A DNA stretch of 64,000 bases from Tillus elongatus (taxonomy: Eukaryota > Arthropoda > Insecta > Coleoptera > Cleridae), in the NCBI GenBank assembly GCA_964006375.1, contig OZ023267.1, positions 35,413,766 to 35,477,765 of the forward strand, in the 5' to 3' direction. Positions 39,285 to 50,032 of the stretch are shown piece after piece. Below the pieces are notes generated by a model. That model did no database searches and was not told where the DNA came from. It saw only the letters and a list, made by a program, of their open reading frames with translations. Position numbers and translations under genes: made by a program. Numbering within the stretch: the stretch's first letter is position 1; each line of letters starts with the position of its first letter.

Positions 39285-39512
39285 TGAAAAACCTGGTCGG
39301 GGGTAGGACGTACTACTTCAAGATACTTGCATACTCTCTGAAAAGTTACGAGAGCAGCGAGGAGGTGAAGTTTTCTGTGCCTGCTCGGGTGAAGCACAAG
39401 GCCATCACTGCCGGTGTCGTTGGCGGCATCCTCTTCTTTATAGTGGCCATCATCCTCTCCGTCTGTGCTGTTAAAATATGCAACAAACGAAAAAGGCGGA
39501 AACAAGAAAAAG
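39285..39512 (+). CDS. tutl: turtle exon: end of second FN3, transmembrane helix
   Basis: Acceptor atttcattttgcag, donor gtaagt, phase 1 to phase 1. It encodes the F and G strands of FN3-2 (GGRTYYFKILAYSLKSYESS), a short stalk (KFSVPARVKHK) and a single membrane-spanning segment at about 39404-39472 (ITAGVVGGILFFIVAIILSV and on). The stop-transfer signal NKRKRRKQEK follows. This fixes the topology: N-terminus outside, C-terminus in the cytoplasm. The upstream ATG at 39266 belongs to the intron, not the protein. Reading through the donor would add about 20 residues before a stop at 39575-39577, giving a membrane form with almost no tail. Confidence 0.94.
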
Positions 39513-39749
39513 GTAAGTCTTTTATGCATCTTTTTACTCTTTATATGCAACAGAATGAAAAAATAAAATATACGTAGGTTCACAATGAAAGCTACTGGAA
39601 AGCTTAATAGAAAAACAACGCCTACATAGACAGCTCGTCTCATTGAAACTGTAGCCACCGTCTTTGAGAATCGTATTTATCTTAAAGAAGTTTTTCGTTG
39701 ACCTGCAGTATTTGCGTATTTCTCAAAATGCTACTAAAAATATATGGCA

Positions 39750-42015
39750 TTACAATTTTCTCCTCCCCAGCTTATGAATTATTATTCGTACAGTCTGATA
39801 CCGCATGCGTTTATAGATGACGCTAGATCTGCAAAAGGTGTTGTCTTCAGTGGTGTTCCTCGGGGTTCCGTCCTTTCACCATTTCTCTTTCTAGTCTATA
39901 TAAACGATCATGGACATGCTGTGTCTGACGCTGGTCTGGTATTGCTTGATGACGGTACAACACTCTAAAAAGGTTTCTTTTTGAATAACCCTTAAGGTGA
40001 TATGGGCAGTGCAGAAATGGGCTTCAGTTTTGGACCAATACTCTGGATCTCAATGTATCTTAAGACCGTCACAATGATTTTTTCTAAAAGATGTGAGGGT
40101 AATATTCAAAATCCTAAAAAAAAACTTGAATTTTTGGGGCTCTGTCATACAGATGATTCTTTTGATGAAATATCAAGAAACATATTTATGATAAGAATGC
40201 GCCGTTTCAAACTCTAATTTGCGAAAATCACTTTTCATTGGCTTCTTTAATGTCTTTACTCCTCACACGTTGAAACTTAAGGCTTCCAGAGAAATATTAG
40301 GCGCGTCATTACACCTATTCCTCATAGGCAAGAGTTGTGCTCTAAATTCAAGGAACACAAAATCGCGAATTTCCTTGTATGTATAATTGTTGTCTGATTA
40401 AGCCCAGGGCAAGATACATACTTTTGTAACACATGGTAATGTTCACAAGTTTAAAGCGAGAAACCTGAATCGAAGAAGACTTGAATATTTCATACCAATG
40501 ACTAATATAAATAGTCAAACTACTATGAGCAACTGGGACGTACAGTTAGAGAATGTAATCCGCAGGGCTAAACTGCCCCTGTGGACATGCCGTAGAATCT
40601 GTGGAAATAACTGGGAAACAAAACCCCAACAGATGTAGTGGCTCTATGTAGTGGTTATCAGACCAATGATAACATATGGAGTCATAGTTTTGTGGCCCAA
40701 GGCACTTCGTGGTATCGCGAGGACCAAACTGGCTCATCTACAGAGACAAGCTTGTCTGGTGATAACGGGAGCCATAAGCACCGCACTCCTAGATATTCCA
40801 CCTCTTCACATATGGCTGGAGAGAGTGGCGACGTGGACAACGTACAGACTAAAGCAAACAGCAGACAGCATGCCGAAGGAAGTCAGTCTGTGAGGGTCCG
40901 GACTCCTCGATGACATTGAGGGTCATGGGATTCTGAGAATGGTCTCAGATTTGATGACTACAAAGATCAGTAGAGATCTGTTTTTCAAGACCGTCCACCC
41001 GGAAAGGGAGGACTGGGAACAAAATCTAACGACCCTATTGAGAGCCGATCTCTGCTGGTATTCTGACGGCTCCAAAACCAATATGGGAGTAGGAGCCGGC
41101 GCCTATGGGGTCAACACCGATGCTAGACTGCCAGCTAGCCTCGGCAAGCCACCATACGCCAGTCAGAAGTGTATGCCATCGAGATGTGTGCAAGGAAAAG
41201 TATAGAAAACTAGTACACACACAAATCGATAAAGATATATACAGATAGCCCAGCTGCAATAAAGGCTCTTGCTTCCTACCGTCGCAATTCAAAAACTGTA
41301 TGGAGTTGTAAATCTGCCCTCAACGAACTGGGCAGCTGTAATGAGGCGTCGCTGGTCTGGATCCCGTGTCACTCGGACCATGATGGCAATGTTGCGGCCG
41401 ACGCTCTTGCCAGAAGTGGTGCCCAGAGGAACTTTGTCGGACCAGAACCGGTGCTCGGGATAACATCATGCACAGCAAAACGCACCTTAAAGACCTGGAC
41501 AGAAAGAATGAAAATCCAGCATTGGCAAAATCTGTCAGGATTAGCTCACTCTAAGGCCTTCATAAATGGCCTGTCTGAGTCAAGAACTAAAAAACGTCTA
41601 GAGCTAAACAGACAACAACTGAGTACTCTAGTCGGCCTCTATACAGGACACTGCCGCTTGCGTCACTACATGCACCGAATTGGAGTCGGTCAGGAAACTG
41701 AGTGCCGGCTGTGAATGGAGAGTGACGAGACAGCAGAGCACGTACTGTGTTCCTGTCGGGCGGCGGACAGGACTAGATACCTGCTCTTTGGCAAGACAAA
41801 GCTTGCTCCGGAATATCTGGATCAACTTTCGCCCACGAAGACTATCGACCTCTGCAGGAGGCTGGTTTTGTTGGGCGAAATATAGACCATTAGGCGTGAG
41901 CCACAACAGACCTTATGGTCGGGGTGGAGGGATCGGTATGGCCCACTTACATTCAAACCTAACCTAACCTAACTATGAGCAAAAGTTCAATAGTAAATGT
42001 CGAGATGAAACTAGA
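39750..42015 (+). pseudogene. decayed LINE fragment, host of a nested LINE
   Basis: Before the insertion: SAKGVVFSGVPRGSVLSPFL then FLVYINDHGHAVSDAGLVLL and DDGTTL (39825-39965), reverse transcriptase motif B to a changed YADD (LLDD). Next come a TVTMIFSKRCEGNIQNPKKK block and KFKARNLNRRRLEYFIPMTN at 40451-40510. The frame is interrupted at 40533 and continues after 41972 (SSIVNVEMKLEDC and a stop). Full of frameshifts. Confidence 0.72.
40533..41971 (+). mobile_element. nested LINE 3' end with RNase H and (CCTAA)n tail
   Basis: The insert is flanked by the 11-bp direct repeat actatgagcaa (40522-40532 and 41972-41982). It encodes the C-terminal part of a non-LTR polyprotein: a thumb (VVIRPMITYGVIVLWPKALR, then RQACLVITGAISTALLDIPP), an RNase H (ADLCWYSDGSKTNMGVGAGA with its first Asp, YTDSPAAIKAL with the second, and WIPCHSDHDGNVAADALA with His and last Asp), and a C-terminal Cys/His knuckle (CRL-MESDETAEHVLCSC). 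RNase H after the reverse transcriptase points to the R1/LOA/I group. The frame is broken at about 41185 and 41285, and the 5' part with the endonuclease and YADD is missing. It ends aacctaacctaacctaac. Confidence 0.85.
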
Positions 42016-42016
42016 A

Positions 42017-42175
42017 GACTGTTAAGGCCTCGGTAGTACAGGGGTAAGAAGGTGTGCCTCGGGGCACGTTACTTACAGAAAGTCAGGGAGTCGGCGAAAT
42101 TTTCAGGTAGAACTGCTCCATGGTATCAGTGACTGGCTTTAGTCGCGGAAATAGACCGACGTTAAAGAAAAAATA
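42017..42175 (+). repeat. tRNA-derived SINE, copy 2
   Basis: Starts with the A-box-like ggcctcggtagtacaggggt, has a tRNA-like middle and ends gcggaaatagaccgacgtta then aagaaaaaa, the same 3' end as the 32.8-33.1 kb copy on the other strand. Confidence 0.65.
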
Positions 42176-42501
42176 ATAAGAAGGTCAACTTACCACTTTT
42201 AGTGTGTGTTAGAAAAACCCGAGATGGCAGGAAAGCCTACGAAGCTCAGTCCAATAACCCTTCTAAATGAAAAAAGGAATGTGCCTTCCTGAAATGTAAT
42301 ACACTTTAATTAATTCTGAAGTTTTTATATTGGTATTTATTATTATTTTATTAAATGTGGGTGCTTTTGTTTATTATTTCACTATGTTCTACTCACTTTA
42401 CCTTATCAACAACTATAGACTTTTGTAATAGCAGGATTAAACTCTATTATTACTATTGTGATTATTGTTAAGGTGCATGTGCCTATTTTTTTCTCCCTCA
42501 G

Positions 42502-42590
42502 GTCTCGTCCGCGACCTCGCCGCCCCGATAACACTGCAACCTTTGGTTTATTGTGCATCGCATGTACCTATAGCTTTTATAAAATAAATT
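42502..42590 (+). CDS. possible alternative turtle exon (weak)
   Basis: A very good acceptor (tatttttttctccctcag, 42484-42501) precedes a GC-rich stretch that stands out from its AT-rich surroundings. Joined in phase 1 to the transmembrane exon it would read GLVRDLAAPITLQPLVYCAS, then HVPIAFIK and a stop at 42588-42590, giving a truncated tail; in another phase it reads a basic SRPRPRRPDNTATF. I do not recognise either sequence, and it may simply be a chance acceptor or a repeat fragment. Confidence 0.2.
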
Positions 42591-42655
42591 CCATTTTTAA
42601 AGTCTTAGTCTGGAGAACGTACACGACATCACACAGTTTTATTTCATTGTTCCAG

Positions 42656-42734
42656 CTTACAATATGGTGGCTTGTAGGATAACGGACACCCGGAATGGGG
42701 GAAGCGCTACAGATAGCCAAGTGCCTTTGAAAAA
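42656..42734 (+). CDS. tutl: turtle exon: juxtamembrane cytoplasmic segment
   Basis: A 79-nt exon with acceptor tttcattgttccag and donor AA|gtgagt. It enters in phase 1 and leaves in phase 2. It reads A-YNMVACRITDTRNGGSATDS-QVPLKK, which I recognise as the conserved segment just inside the membrane in insect Turtle proteins. No stop or frameshift. It joins to 46729 across a 4.0-kb intron, where the G completes a Lys codon before MEHIHATEAYFDQ. Confidence 0.88.
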
Positions 42735-43590
42735 GTGAGTCCGCTTCGTTATTTTAGACAGTGACAATAGACTTAATGTAGCACTAGCTTTTAACAATGT
42801 TTATACTCATCTTGAGAGTTTGCATTTTTTGGGCCTTCTATACAAAATTTAATTGTTAATTTTTGGTGAGTATAACCGTTGGATAATTTTACACTAAGCC
42901 GGCATAATTTTCAGTGTTCTGTTTACAATATCCCGTAATATAATTACTTGTAAAATAAACAAAATTACACTACAAAATTAGAATGTTTTTAAAATCAAAT
43001 GTTTCTATTTTCGAAGCTGTTAATATGGTCATTGTAAATGTCTACTTTAGTAACATTATTATTATTCTTAATTATTGAATAAAAAACTTATCGTTATTGG
43101 AGATTCATTAGAGTTTCATTCCAAACGTATTGCATAAAAAGAGGCAAATAATAGGTGAGTTTTAGAGATATATTTAATCTGTATTAATATCTCCTCGATT
43201 CACATCACTGATTTCAAATATTTCTAGTAATTTTGGGGACAATACAATAATTAATAATATCCAAGTGACGGGCTACAGGAATTTTAATTTTACTTCTCAA
43301 AAATATTGCCCAAAACGTCATCCTTTCACCAAAACGTTTAAGAATGACCTACTAGGTTTGTAAAAACCAGCGTATCGACTTCAATATGAAAAAATTCAAA
43401 ATATAACAACATATAACAGGGTCTCACACTGTCGAAAATTATAAGCCTATATGGAAATGTATCCGGAAACGCTTCGGTCTCAAAGTATGTATAATGCGAT
43501 GCAATTTTGGAAGAAAATAAGGATCGCTTATGAATCGGAGAATGTTTGTGTTGAGAAACTATTACCTCAGATGTTATCATATTTTTCGTT
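42735..43590. other. intron, nothing recognised
   Basis: AT-rich, no motif seen. Confidence 0.4.
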
Positions 43591-43800
43591 ACTTCTTGTT
43601 GTCCTTACTTGGTGAAACTAACCCATACTAAATACGGATGCGGAGGCCCCTCTGGTTTTACAAGTGCTTGTTTTCTTATCTGTAACCGGTTTCGCCTGAC
43701 GCTGCCGTAAAGGGCGAAACTGGTTGCAGAGATGATAACAAGCCCTTGTTAAACCAGAGTAGACACCTCGGCATCTGTCTTTACCATCATTGACAACATT
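43591..43800. repeat. inverted hammerhead-like repeat family 3, copy
   Basis: Left arm tacaagtgcttgttttctta then tctgtaaccggtttcgcc is mirrored by ggcgaaactggttgcagaga and acaagcccttgttaaacc. On the plus strand, 43698-43728 gives CTGACGC-TGCCGTAAAGGG then CGAAACTGGTT, a hammerhead core with A9 changed to C. Confidence 0.55.
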
Positions 43801-43904
43801 TTATTCAGTCATCGATTCCAATGGTGTAGGTATAGGATTGGTTTTTACTTTTTTCTCTTTTTTTTTTGTACGCTAAATAATACAGGAAATAGAGAATTTG
43901 TTTC

Positions 43905-44324
43905 TGCACTAAACTACAGGAGTTATATTTTTTGATACATAGGTTAAGAATGACATACTGAATATAAAAACAGTGCCGCCATTTTGAGAAAAACCGTTTC
44001 GGCCTATATCTCCGTAACCGTGCACTTTAGGCCAAAACTTGTCCAAATCTTTATTGTATATAATTGCATTTCTCATATTTTTTTGTTGAATAATTTTTTT
44101 TATCACTCACCTTTTACAACTTATACAACTATTAGGATTCATTTATTGACTTTTTTACCTATATATTTGTTAATAATTGTTTTAACAATAAAATGCTCAT
44201 AACTTAACTTTTCGACAGTCAAATTTGCTACAACTTCTACTTAAAACTTTTTATTCTTAAATCAATATTTTCAAAGTTATAACTCGTTAAATTCAAAAAT
44301 CCTGTGCCTAGACGGTAGACGCCA

Positions 44325-44409
<85 letters not shown>

Positions 44410-44870
44410 CAGATGTTGGATGACTCAGTTTTCAACCCTCTAGGCACAGGATTTTTGAAGTTAACGCGTTATAACTTTGAAAATATTAATTTTAGGAAAA
44501 AGTTTTTAGTAAAACTTGTAGGAAATTTGTCGATTGAAAAGTTAAGTTATAAGCGTTTTATTGTTTAAACAATTATTAACAAAGATATAGGTAAAAAAAG
44601 TCAATAAATGAATCCTAATAGTCATATAAGTTGTAAACGGTGAGTGATACAAAAAAAATATTTAACAAAAAGGATGAGAAATACAATTATCTACAATAAA
44701 GGTTATTCCCATTTTTGGCCTAAAGTACACGGTTGCGGAGATATAGTCCAAAAAGGTTTTTCTCAAAATGGCGGCACTTCCACCCTCCTAATTTGTAAGG
44801 ATTTTGTGTTTTTACATTCAGTACGTCATTCTGAACCTATGTAAAAAAAGAACTGTAGTTTAGTGCATTA
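43905..44870. repeat. 0.96-kb palindrome centred on (TA)n
   Basis: Left arm 43905-44325 and right arm 44407-44870 are inverted complements: ctgtgcctagacggtagacg against ccctctaggcacaggatttt near the centre, ttaacttttcgacagtcaaa against gtcgattgaaaagttaagtt, and gtgccgccattttgagaaaa then accgttt against aaggtttttctcaaaatggc at the outside. The loop is 85 bp of TA. No coding frame. Transposon type not identified. Confidence 0.8.
44322..44406. repeat. (TA)n microsatellite at palindrome centre
   Basis: About 84 bp of TA. Confidence 0.97.
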
Positions 44871-45149
44871 TGGACAAGAGTAACGGACTCCTTTATTGCC
44901 TGTACTAAAAGTTTTCGAAAGATTTCTGCCGTTTTCCAAATCATATTTTCTTTTTCAAGATTTTTTTTCTGATCTTGATTTCCTTACCGATAGCAATATA
45001 TGTGAAGAAAACTATTTAGATATTGTACTCCCTCAGGGCCAGTGTTCTAACTAAATTAAATTAAATTCGTCGACATTATTTTCCACCGTTGAATTATAAA
45101 TAGTATCAAACACTAGGATAAAAGAAACCATCAATTATTTGATCTAGGA

Positions 45150-45960
45150 TTAATTTACAATTTTTTCGCTTAAACGACGTAAAAAGTTTCAAAACAAGTG
45201 TGATTTGGCAACGAATTTTTTTGTCTGTATGTCTGTCTGTTTGTAGCCATGATAAAATTAGAAGTAACTGAGATGTCTTCAAATTTGGTGTACAGTTAGC
45301 ACTCAACAAACGAACGTTCGGATTTTTTTTGGGTAAAATCGCTTTAGAGGGCTTGGGATGAATAGGGGGTGATTTGGTGAAAATTGACATAGTTTCGTTA
45401 AAGCTCGAGTAATATAAAGTTTTAAAGTTAATTGATTAGAAAACTTTTAATTTCATTAAACGTCTTGTATTCTGTGCTGAAATTAAATTAAGGGTCGAAT
45501 GTGTGGGGGTGAAATATTGTTGACAAAAATGTTGAATTTATTTTTTGCTAAAACGGTGTAAAAACTCTCAAAACATATAGAAAACTTGATTCTGCAACGA
45601 AAATGTTTTTGTCTGTCGGTCGGTGAGTCTGTTGGTCTGTCTGTTTGTACGCCTGCCTGTTAGTAGGCACTATAACTTTCGAACCAATTGAGATATCATC
45701 TTCAAATTTGGTATCCAGTTAGCACCGGACAAAGGAACGCTTCTAATTGTTTTTGGGTAAGATCGCTTCAGGGGGTAGGGAATACATAAGGGGTGATTTG
45801 GTGAAAACTGAGTAATATAACGTTTCAAAAGTTTATGGGTACAGGAATACAAATATTTTCTTTGTGATCAAGTCATGGGCCTTAAATTAATTCCATGAGA
45901 ATGTCTTTTTGCAGAGACTAAATTATCAGAGCTATGTGAAAGTTATGTTTCAATTTCCAG
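45150..45960 (+). repeat. dispersed repeat with two internal subunits, copy 2
   Basis: Second copy of the 11550-12310 repeat, same orientation and same two-subunit layout (subunits from about 45160 and 45545), including ggacaaaggaacgcttct and tgatcaagtcatgggc near the end. Confidence 0.72.
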
Positions 45961-45964
45961 GGCT

Positions 45965-46140
45965 ATTTTACACACACACACCGGTTACAGAGAAGAGAAA
46001 GAACAATTTTGAAGCCAGAGCCTCTACGTCTATATTTATTACGAAGCGGTTTCACCAAGTAAGGGCAACAATACCTAATGAATTTACTATTTTCTCGTCA
46101 AGTTGCCATCCAGTCATCCGTTCCAGTGTCGTAGGAGGGT
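45965..46140 (+). repeat. family 3 repeat remnant
   Basis: caccggttacagagaagaga and gaagcggtttcaccaagtaa then gggcaaca show relation to 43.6-43.8 kb. Ribozyme core not preserved. Confidence 0.4.
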
Positions 46141-46141
46141 A

Positions 46142-46728
46142 GTGGAGGGTTCACTTTTTTTTCTTTTTTTTTCTATATCTCCTACACCACTGAGTTCTTA
46201 ACAAATCCATGCCTTTACTGGATTTGTAATTCAATTTAAAGAAAAAAACTGGAATCCTTCATTGTTAACATGATATATAGGTATGGATATTAATCAGATA
46301 TCGTAATGAAAACAGTGTTCTATCTAAGAAAATTGGCTTCATTTACACTATTTCTCTATCGTCCATGATCTATAATTAATTTTCTTAATACAATCTCTTA
46401 TCATTAGCAACTTAAATGATTTTGTGACACACATGATTACTTTATGTTGTTATTATGCCATGCGTGGATGCTATTAGCTCACGTAGGGGGTTCACTTACT
46501 ACTTTTTCGCCTATCTCTTATAATCAATTAAGTTTTTGACAAATTAATACCTTCCTAGGATTCCTAATTCAATTTAGATTAAACATTGTCTTGCTCTTAT
46601 TTTATTTTTTTCACAGTTATCAAGATATGTGTAAAAATCATTTAGATTATTAGTAGTGTTCTATCTGGAAAAATAACTTCATTGACATTGTTTCCATTAC
46701 CCATTCATAAAACCACTCCTTCCTGCAG
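46142..46728. other. last part of the intron before the 46729 exon
   Basis: AT-rich, with no recognisable element; it ends in the acceptor cactccttcctgcag. Confidence 0.45.
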
Positions 46729-46768
46729 GATGGAGCACATCCACGCTACAGAGGCCTACTTCGATCAG
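46729..46768 (+). CDS. tutl: turtle exon: cytoplasmic segment, 3' end uncertain
   Basis: Acceptor cactccttcctgcag, phase 2. It reads K-MEHIHATEAYFDQ. The nearest donor is CAG|gtgttg at 46769, which is mediocre. If that donor is not used, the frame stays open as VLSNLRIEKIRSIEGPPKSP then SITPMGFFLL and stops at TAG 46859-46861, so this could also be a terminal exon of a short-tail isoform. I chose the splice because Turtle tails are normally much longer, but the sequence does not settle it. Confidence 0.68.
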
Positions 46769-46861
46769 GTGTTGTCAAACTTGCGGATTGAAAAGATAAG
46801 ATCTATAGAGGGGCCACCAAAGTCTCCTAGTATCACCCCTATGGGTTTTTTTCTCTTGTAG

Positions 46862-47179
46862 GAATACCTAAAATTTTTAATTTTCCACAACCGGCCAAAT
46901 ATTTGAAGGAAAAATGCGCAAAGAAATATCTAATGTACCTCCGAGGTCATTAATAATGTCCATAGAAAATTAATGCTTCTCTAAAAAGAGGTATCACATG
47001 ACCCCACTTTCTATTTCCAAATTTTGTGATGGTAGCTGCCCTTACCTTAGGGTGGGTAGGAAGATTTTTGCTCATAAGTAAATGGCCACTTAAAAAATCT
47101 AAGTTAACCCCCTGCACCATTTCTCCTGAAAACTGCTAACAGCATTGGATATTAATGTATTCCTTATTTTTGAAACGCA
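46862..47179. other. sequence after the last turtle exon, nothing recognised
   Basis: Intron or 3' UTR depending on how the 46729 exon ends. An AATAAA-type signal is not obvious here. Confidence 0.35.
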
Positions 47180-47700
47180 CTATATACACAGATAGGTCCA
47201 GAGCATTTAACTATATCGACCTGTCCAAATTGTTGAAAATTGGGTGAGCTGTTCAACTGTTTCGCTCATATTTCACAAACGGTCCGCATTATGTGAAATA
47301 TGCATAACATTGGAATTATTAAACATCACTGTGACATCCGGTGTTCCACAGGTTTCAAGTCTAGGTTCGTTATATATCGATACTTTTAAATATCACATGT
47401 GTGATCCTACATCTTGTAAGTGTCCACTTTATGTTGATCATTCAAATGTTCTCGTCGAATAGACACATTAAAGGACTGTCCAATGTTTTAGGTTAATTTA
47501 GTTGTCCTCCAAAATTTATGTGATGACAATTTAGTATAATTCAATATAGATAAAGTATATTAATGAACTATTTTATAAGCTTTCCCAATATGAATTTTAA
47601 TTAAGCATTGCAAAGAAGTATTTTGAAAAGCAGCAGGTGCTTTTGGCCCAAAATTAATTTTAACCTACACATTCAAAAATCTGTGTCGAATGCTAAAGTA
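47180..47700 (+). pseudogene. decayed LINE reverse transcriptase fragment
   Basis: Plus strand: RSRAFNYIDLSKLLKIG at 47196-47246 (first Asp block) and, in another frame, VTSGVPQVSSLGSLYIDTFK then CPLYVDHSNVLV at 47328-47455, corresponding to SGVPQGSSLGPLL and YADD (here YVDH). The catalytic residues are gone. Confidence 0.65.
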
Positions 47701-48290
47701 TCGCGGCTTTGTCATGAGATTCGATTTCGATCACTCTCCAGCGCCTTCGGTGGCACTACATGCCCAGCGGAGCACCTCTAAAAAGGGTCAGTTCTCCGCA
47801 GTGGCCCTCGTGGCCTGATCTCCTTTGTTTACGCCTCGAAACCTTCGATTCGCGGGCAGAACACATTTATAGTTTCATCTCGCTTCGCTCGACATATAAT
47901 ATGAATTTTCTCCTCTCCACAAGCGATTTGTTGCTCTTGTTTCAATAATAATAGTAATCGATAAGGGTTTCGCATAAATGTATCAGATAATTATTGGTAA
48001 GATCTTAATTGGAATACGCAAGTCCTCTATTTTATTTCTAAAAAATACTATAGATAAAGTTCAGGGATGATTCCTGAAATATAGTTCTTACAAATGAGAA
48101 GCTAATGATCGCAATATAAAATTCGTATTTATACCAGCCGATTTGTCATTAGAACCCTAATCACTATGATAACTTAAAGCTTTTTAAACAACGGCTTTTT
48201 GAGACCTTTAAAAGCAAACCGACTCAAATAGATCATCTCGAAGAGGCTCTAGCTAAGTTATAATAATAATACAGTTTATTCAGAAAAAAA
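47701..48290. other. moderately GC-rich piece then AT-rich sequence
   Basis: 47700-47900 is richer in GC and may be the 3' part of a LINE or SINE; I cannot name it. The rest shows nothing. Confidence 0.35.
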
Positions 48291-48296
48291 AACTCT

Positions 48297-48608
48297 GGAC
48301 GCAGCAAGTGCGTTATGGTAGTGAATTTTCATAAAAATGTTTTTAATTGCAAATATGTGTGTTTCCTTTTTAAGAAAGCAGGCATCAATTTTGGTTACCA
48401 GTATAACCTATATAGTAAAAACAATGTGTCATGTTTCATAAAAATAACTTTATTGTGTGAAAATGTACAAAAATTTCCAAAAGTAAACTTAAAGTGTTCC
48501 CGGAAAAACTCGTTTCTTGGTCAACCTTATAGGTTAATAGCAAATTGAGCTATTCAAATTTGAAGCATTTAATGAAAATTCGCTACCATAACGCACTTGC
48601 TGCGTCCC
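48297..48608. mobile_element. MITE with 37-bp terminal inverted repeats
   Basis: Left end ggacgcagcaagtgcgttat then ggtagtgaattttcat (48297-48332); right end is its complement (48571-48608). The interior (48315-48548) is open but unlike any protein I know. One end of the same family is seen at 15.69 and 29.06 kb, so it is a mobile repeat. Confidence 0.75.
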
Positions 48609-48649
48609 GAATTTCTTTTCTTACAAACATGCATCGCTGAAAAATTCAA

Positions 48650-49393
48650 AAATGCAATAACATAAGGCGTGTTTGATTAAAAAAAAAAAGAAAATTTGTA
48701 TCACCAACGACTTATGGGCCATCCTGTGATTGTAGAAATATTTTTTTAATATGTAGCTCAAGACACCCTATAATTAGTATATACAAATTTTCTTCATATC
48801 TTGTATAATAACGGATATATTGAGCTTTATTGATTTTTTACGAAAATTCGACAAAAATTATATACCATTAAACGATAAACTCTAAAGCTAAGGCTACTGC
48901 CAAGCATCAGAGAAAGGGTCTATTTGAAATGAATTTTCTGGAAACATTTTAGTAAAATGAAGGACAATGACGGTTGAAACTAAGACTTCAGAGTTTGTAA
49001 AAGATCCTTCTTGAGACATTTGATTTCCATATCCCGTATTAGATTCAAGTTCTTTGTCTAAATGTTGCCGATTTTGACGTTTTAAATCGCAACTTTGACG
49101 TTTTGAGGAAAACCCCAATTTATTTTTCTTTAAATGCCTATAACTTTTTTGTCTTTTGACCTACATAGCTAAAGTGGCTTACCTATAAGGATATTAACTA
49201 GCGTACCAAATTTGGTTGCCCTTACTTTGTTAATTACGGAGATATAAATTTTTTTCGAAAGAAAACACAAAATTTTCCGGGAAAACCTGGGCAGATTTTC
49301 CTGGCTAACAAACTTATCCAAGCCATTTGCAAAAGGAATTTTTCCACCAAATTTAGTCAAAATCGGCCTATTATTTTTTGAGTTATCGGTGTG

Positions 49394-49485
<92 letters not shown>

Positions 49486-49605
49486 ATATAAAAATTGAAA
49501 CGGACCCCGGATATGTGTTCTAGGGGGCCTAGTTCGCGGTCATTTGAAGAAATTTTTTCAAAATTCAAAAGTCGGGATCTCCTCATTAGTGAATTTTTTT
49601 TAAGA
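48650..49605 (-). repeat. single arm of the 33-35 kb foldback family
   Basis: Contains cgacttatgggccatcctgt, gagaaagggtctatttgaaa, tttgacgttttaaatcgcaa, gaaaacctgggcagattttc, a (TA)n array at 49399-49482 and gggatctcctcattagtgaa, in the same order as 34121-35395. Confidence 0.7.
49399..49482. repeat. (TA)n microsatellite
   Basis: About 84 bp of TA with one AAT interruption, at the same place within its repeat as the arrays at 15.2 and 33.3 kb. Confidence 0.97.
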
Positions 49606-50032
49606 AAATTCACTAATACATACATACAAAATAATTTTAAATTAATGACTCGAATAAACACAAGTTATCCACTGAAGTATCTAAAAAGATACTTGTGCGT
49701 GGAAACACATTACGAACTTTAGCATGCTGTGGACAGTTAAACATGAAGTCCAAAACATGCGATATGTGTAAACATACAAAATATGTTTACCTAAACTTAA
49801 GGACACAAGCACTAGTATATAAAATAAACATAAAATAAAATAAAACAGAACAACACAAAATAATACGGACCCCAACACACACACACCTGGTCACATATGC
49901 AGAATTGTCAAGACACATATGCACACACATACAGACACACACACACTCGCAAATTCTTTAAACATTGTAGCATTTCCCCAGCCTCAAAACACACCCCGCG
50001 ATTCTGCCTCAATCTAGAATGCTACGAATGAG

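Noticed and set aside
48315..48548. 77-codon open frame inside the MITE
   Set aside because: No motif, lies wholly between terminal inverted repeats of a small non-autonomous element.
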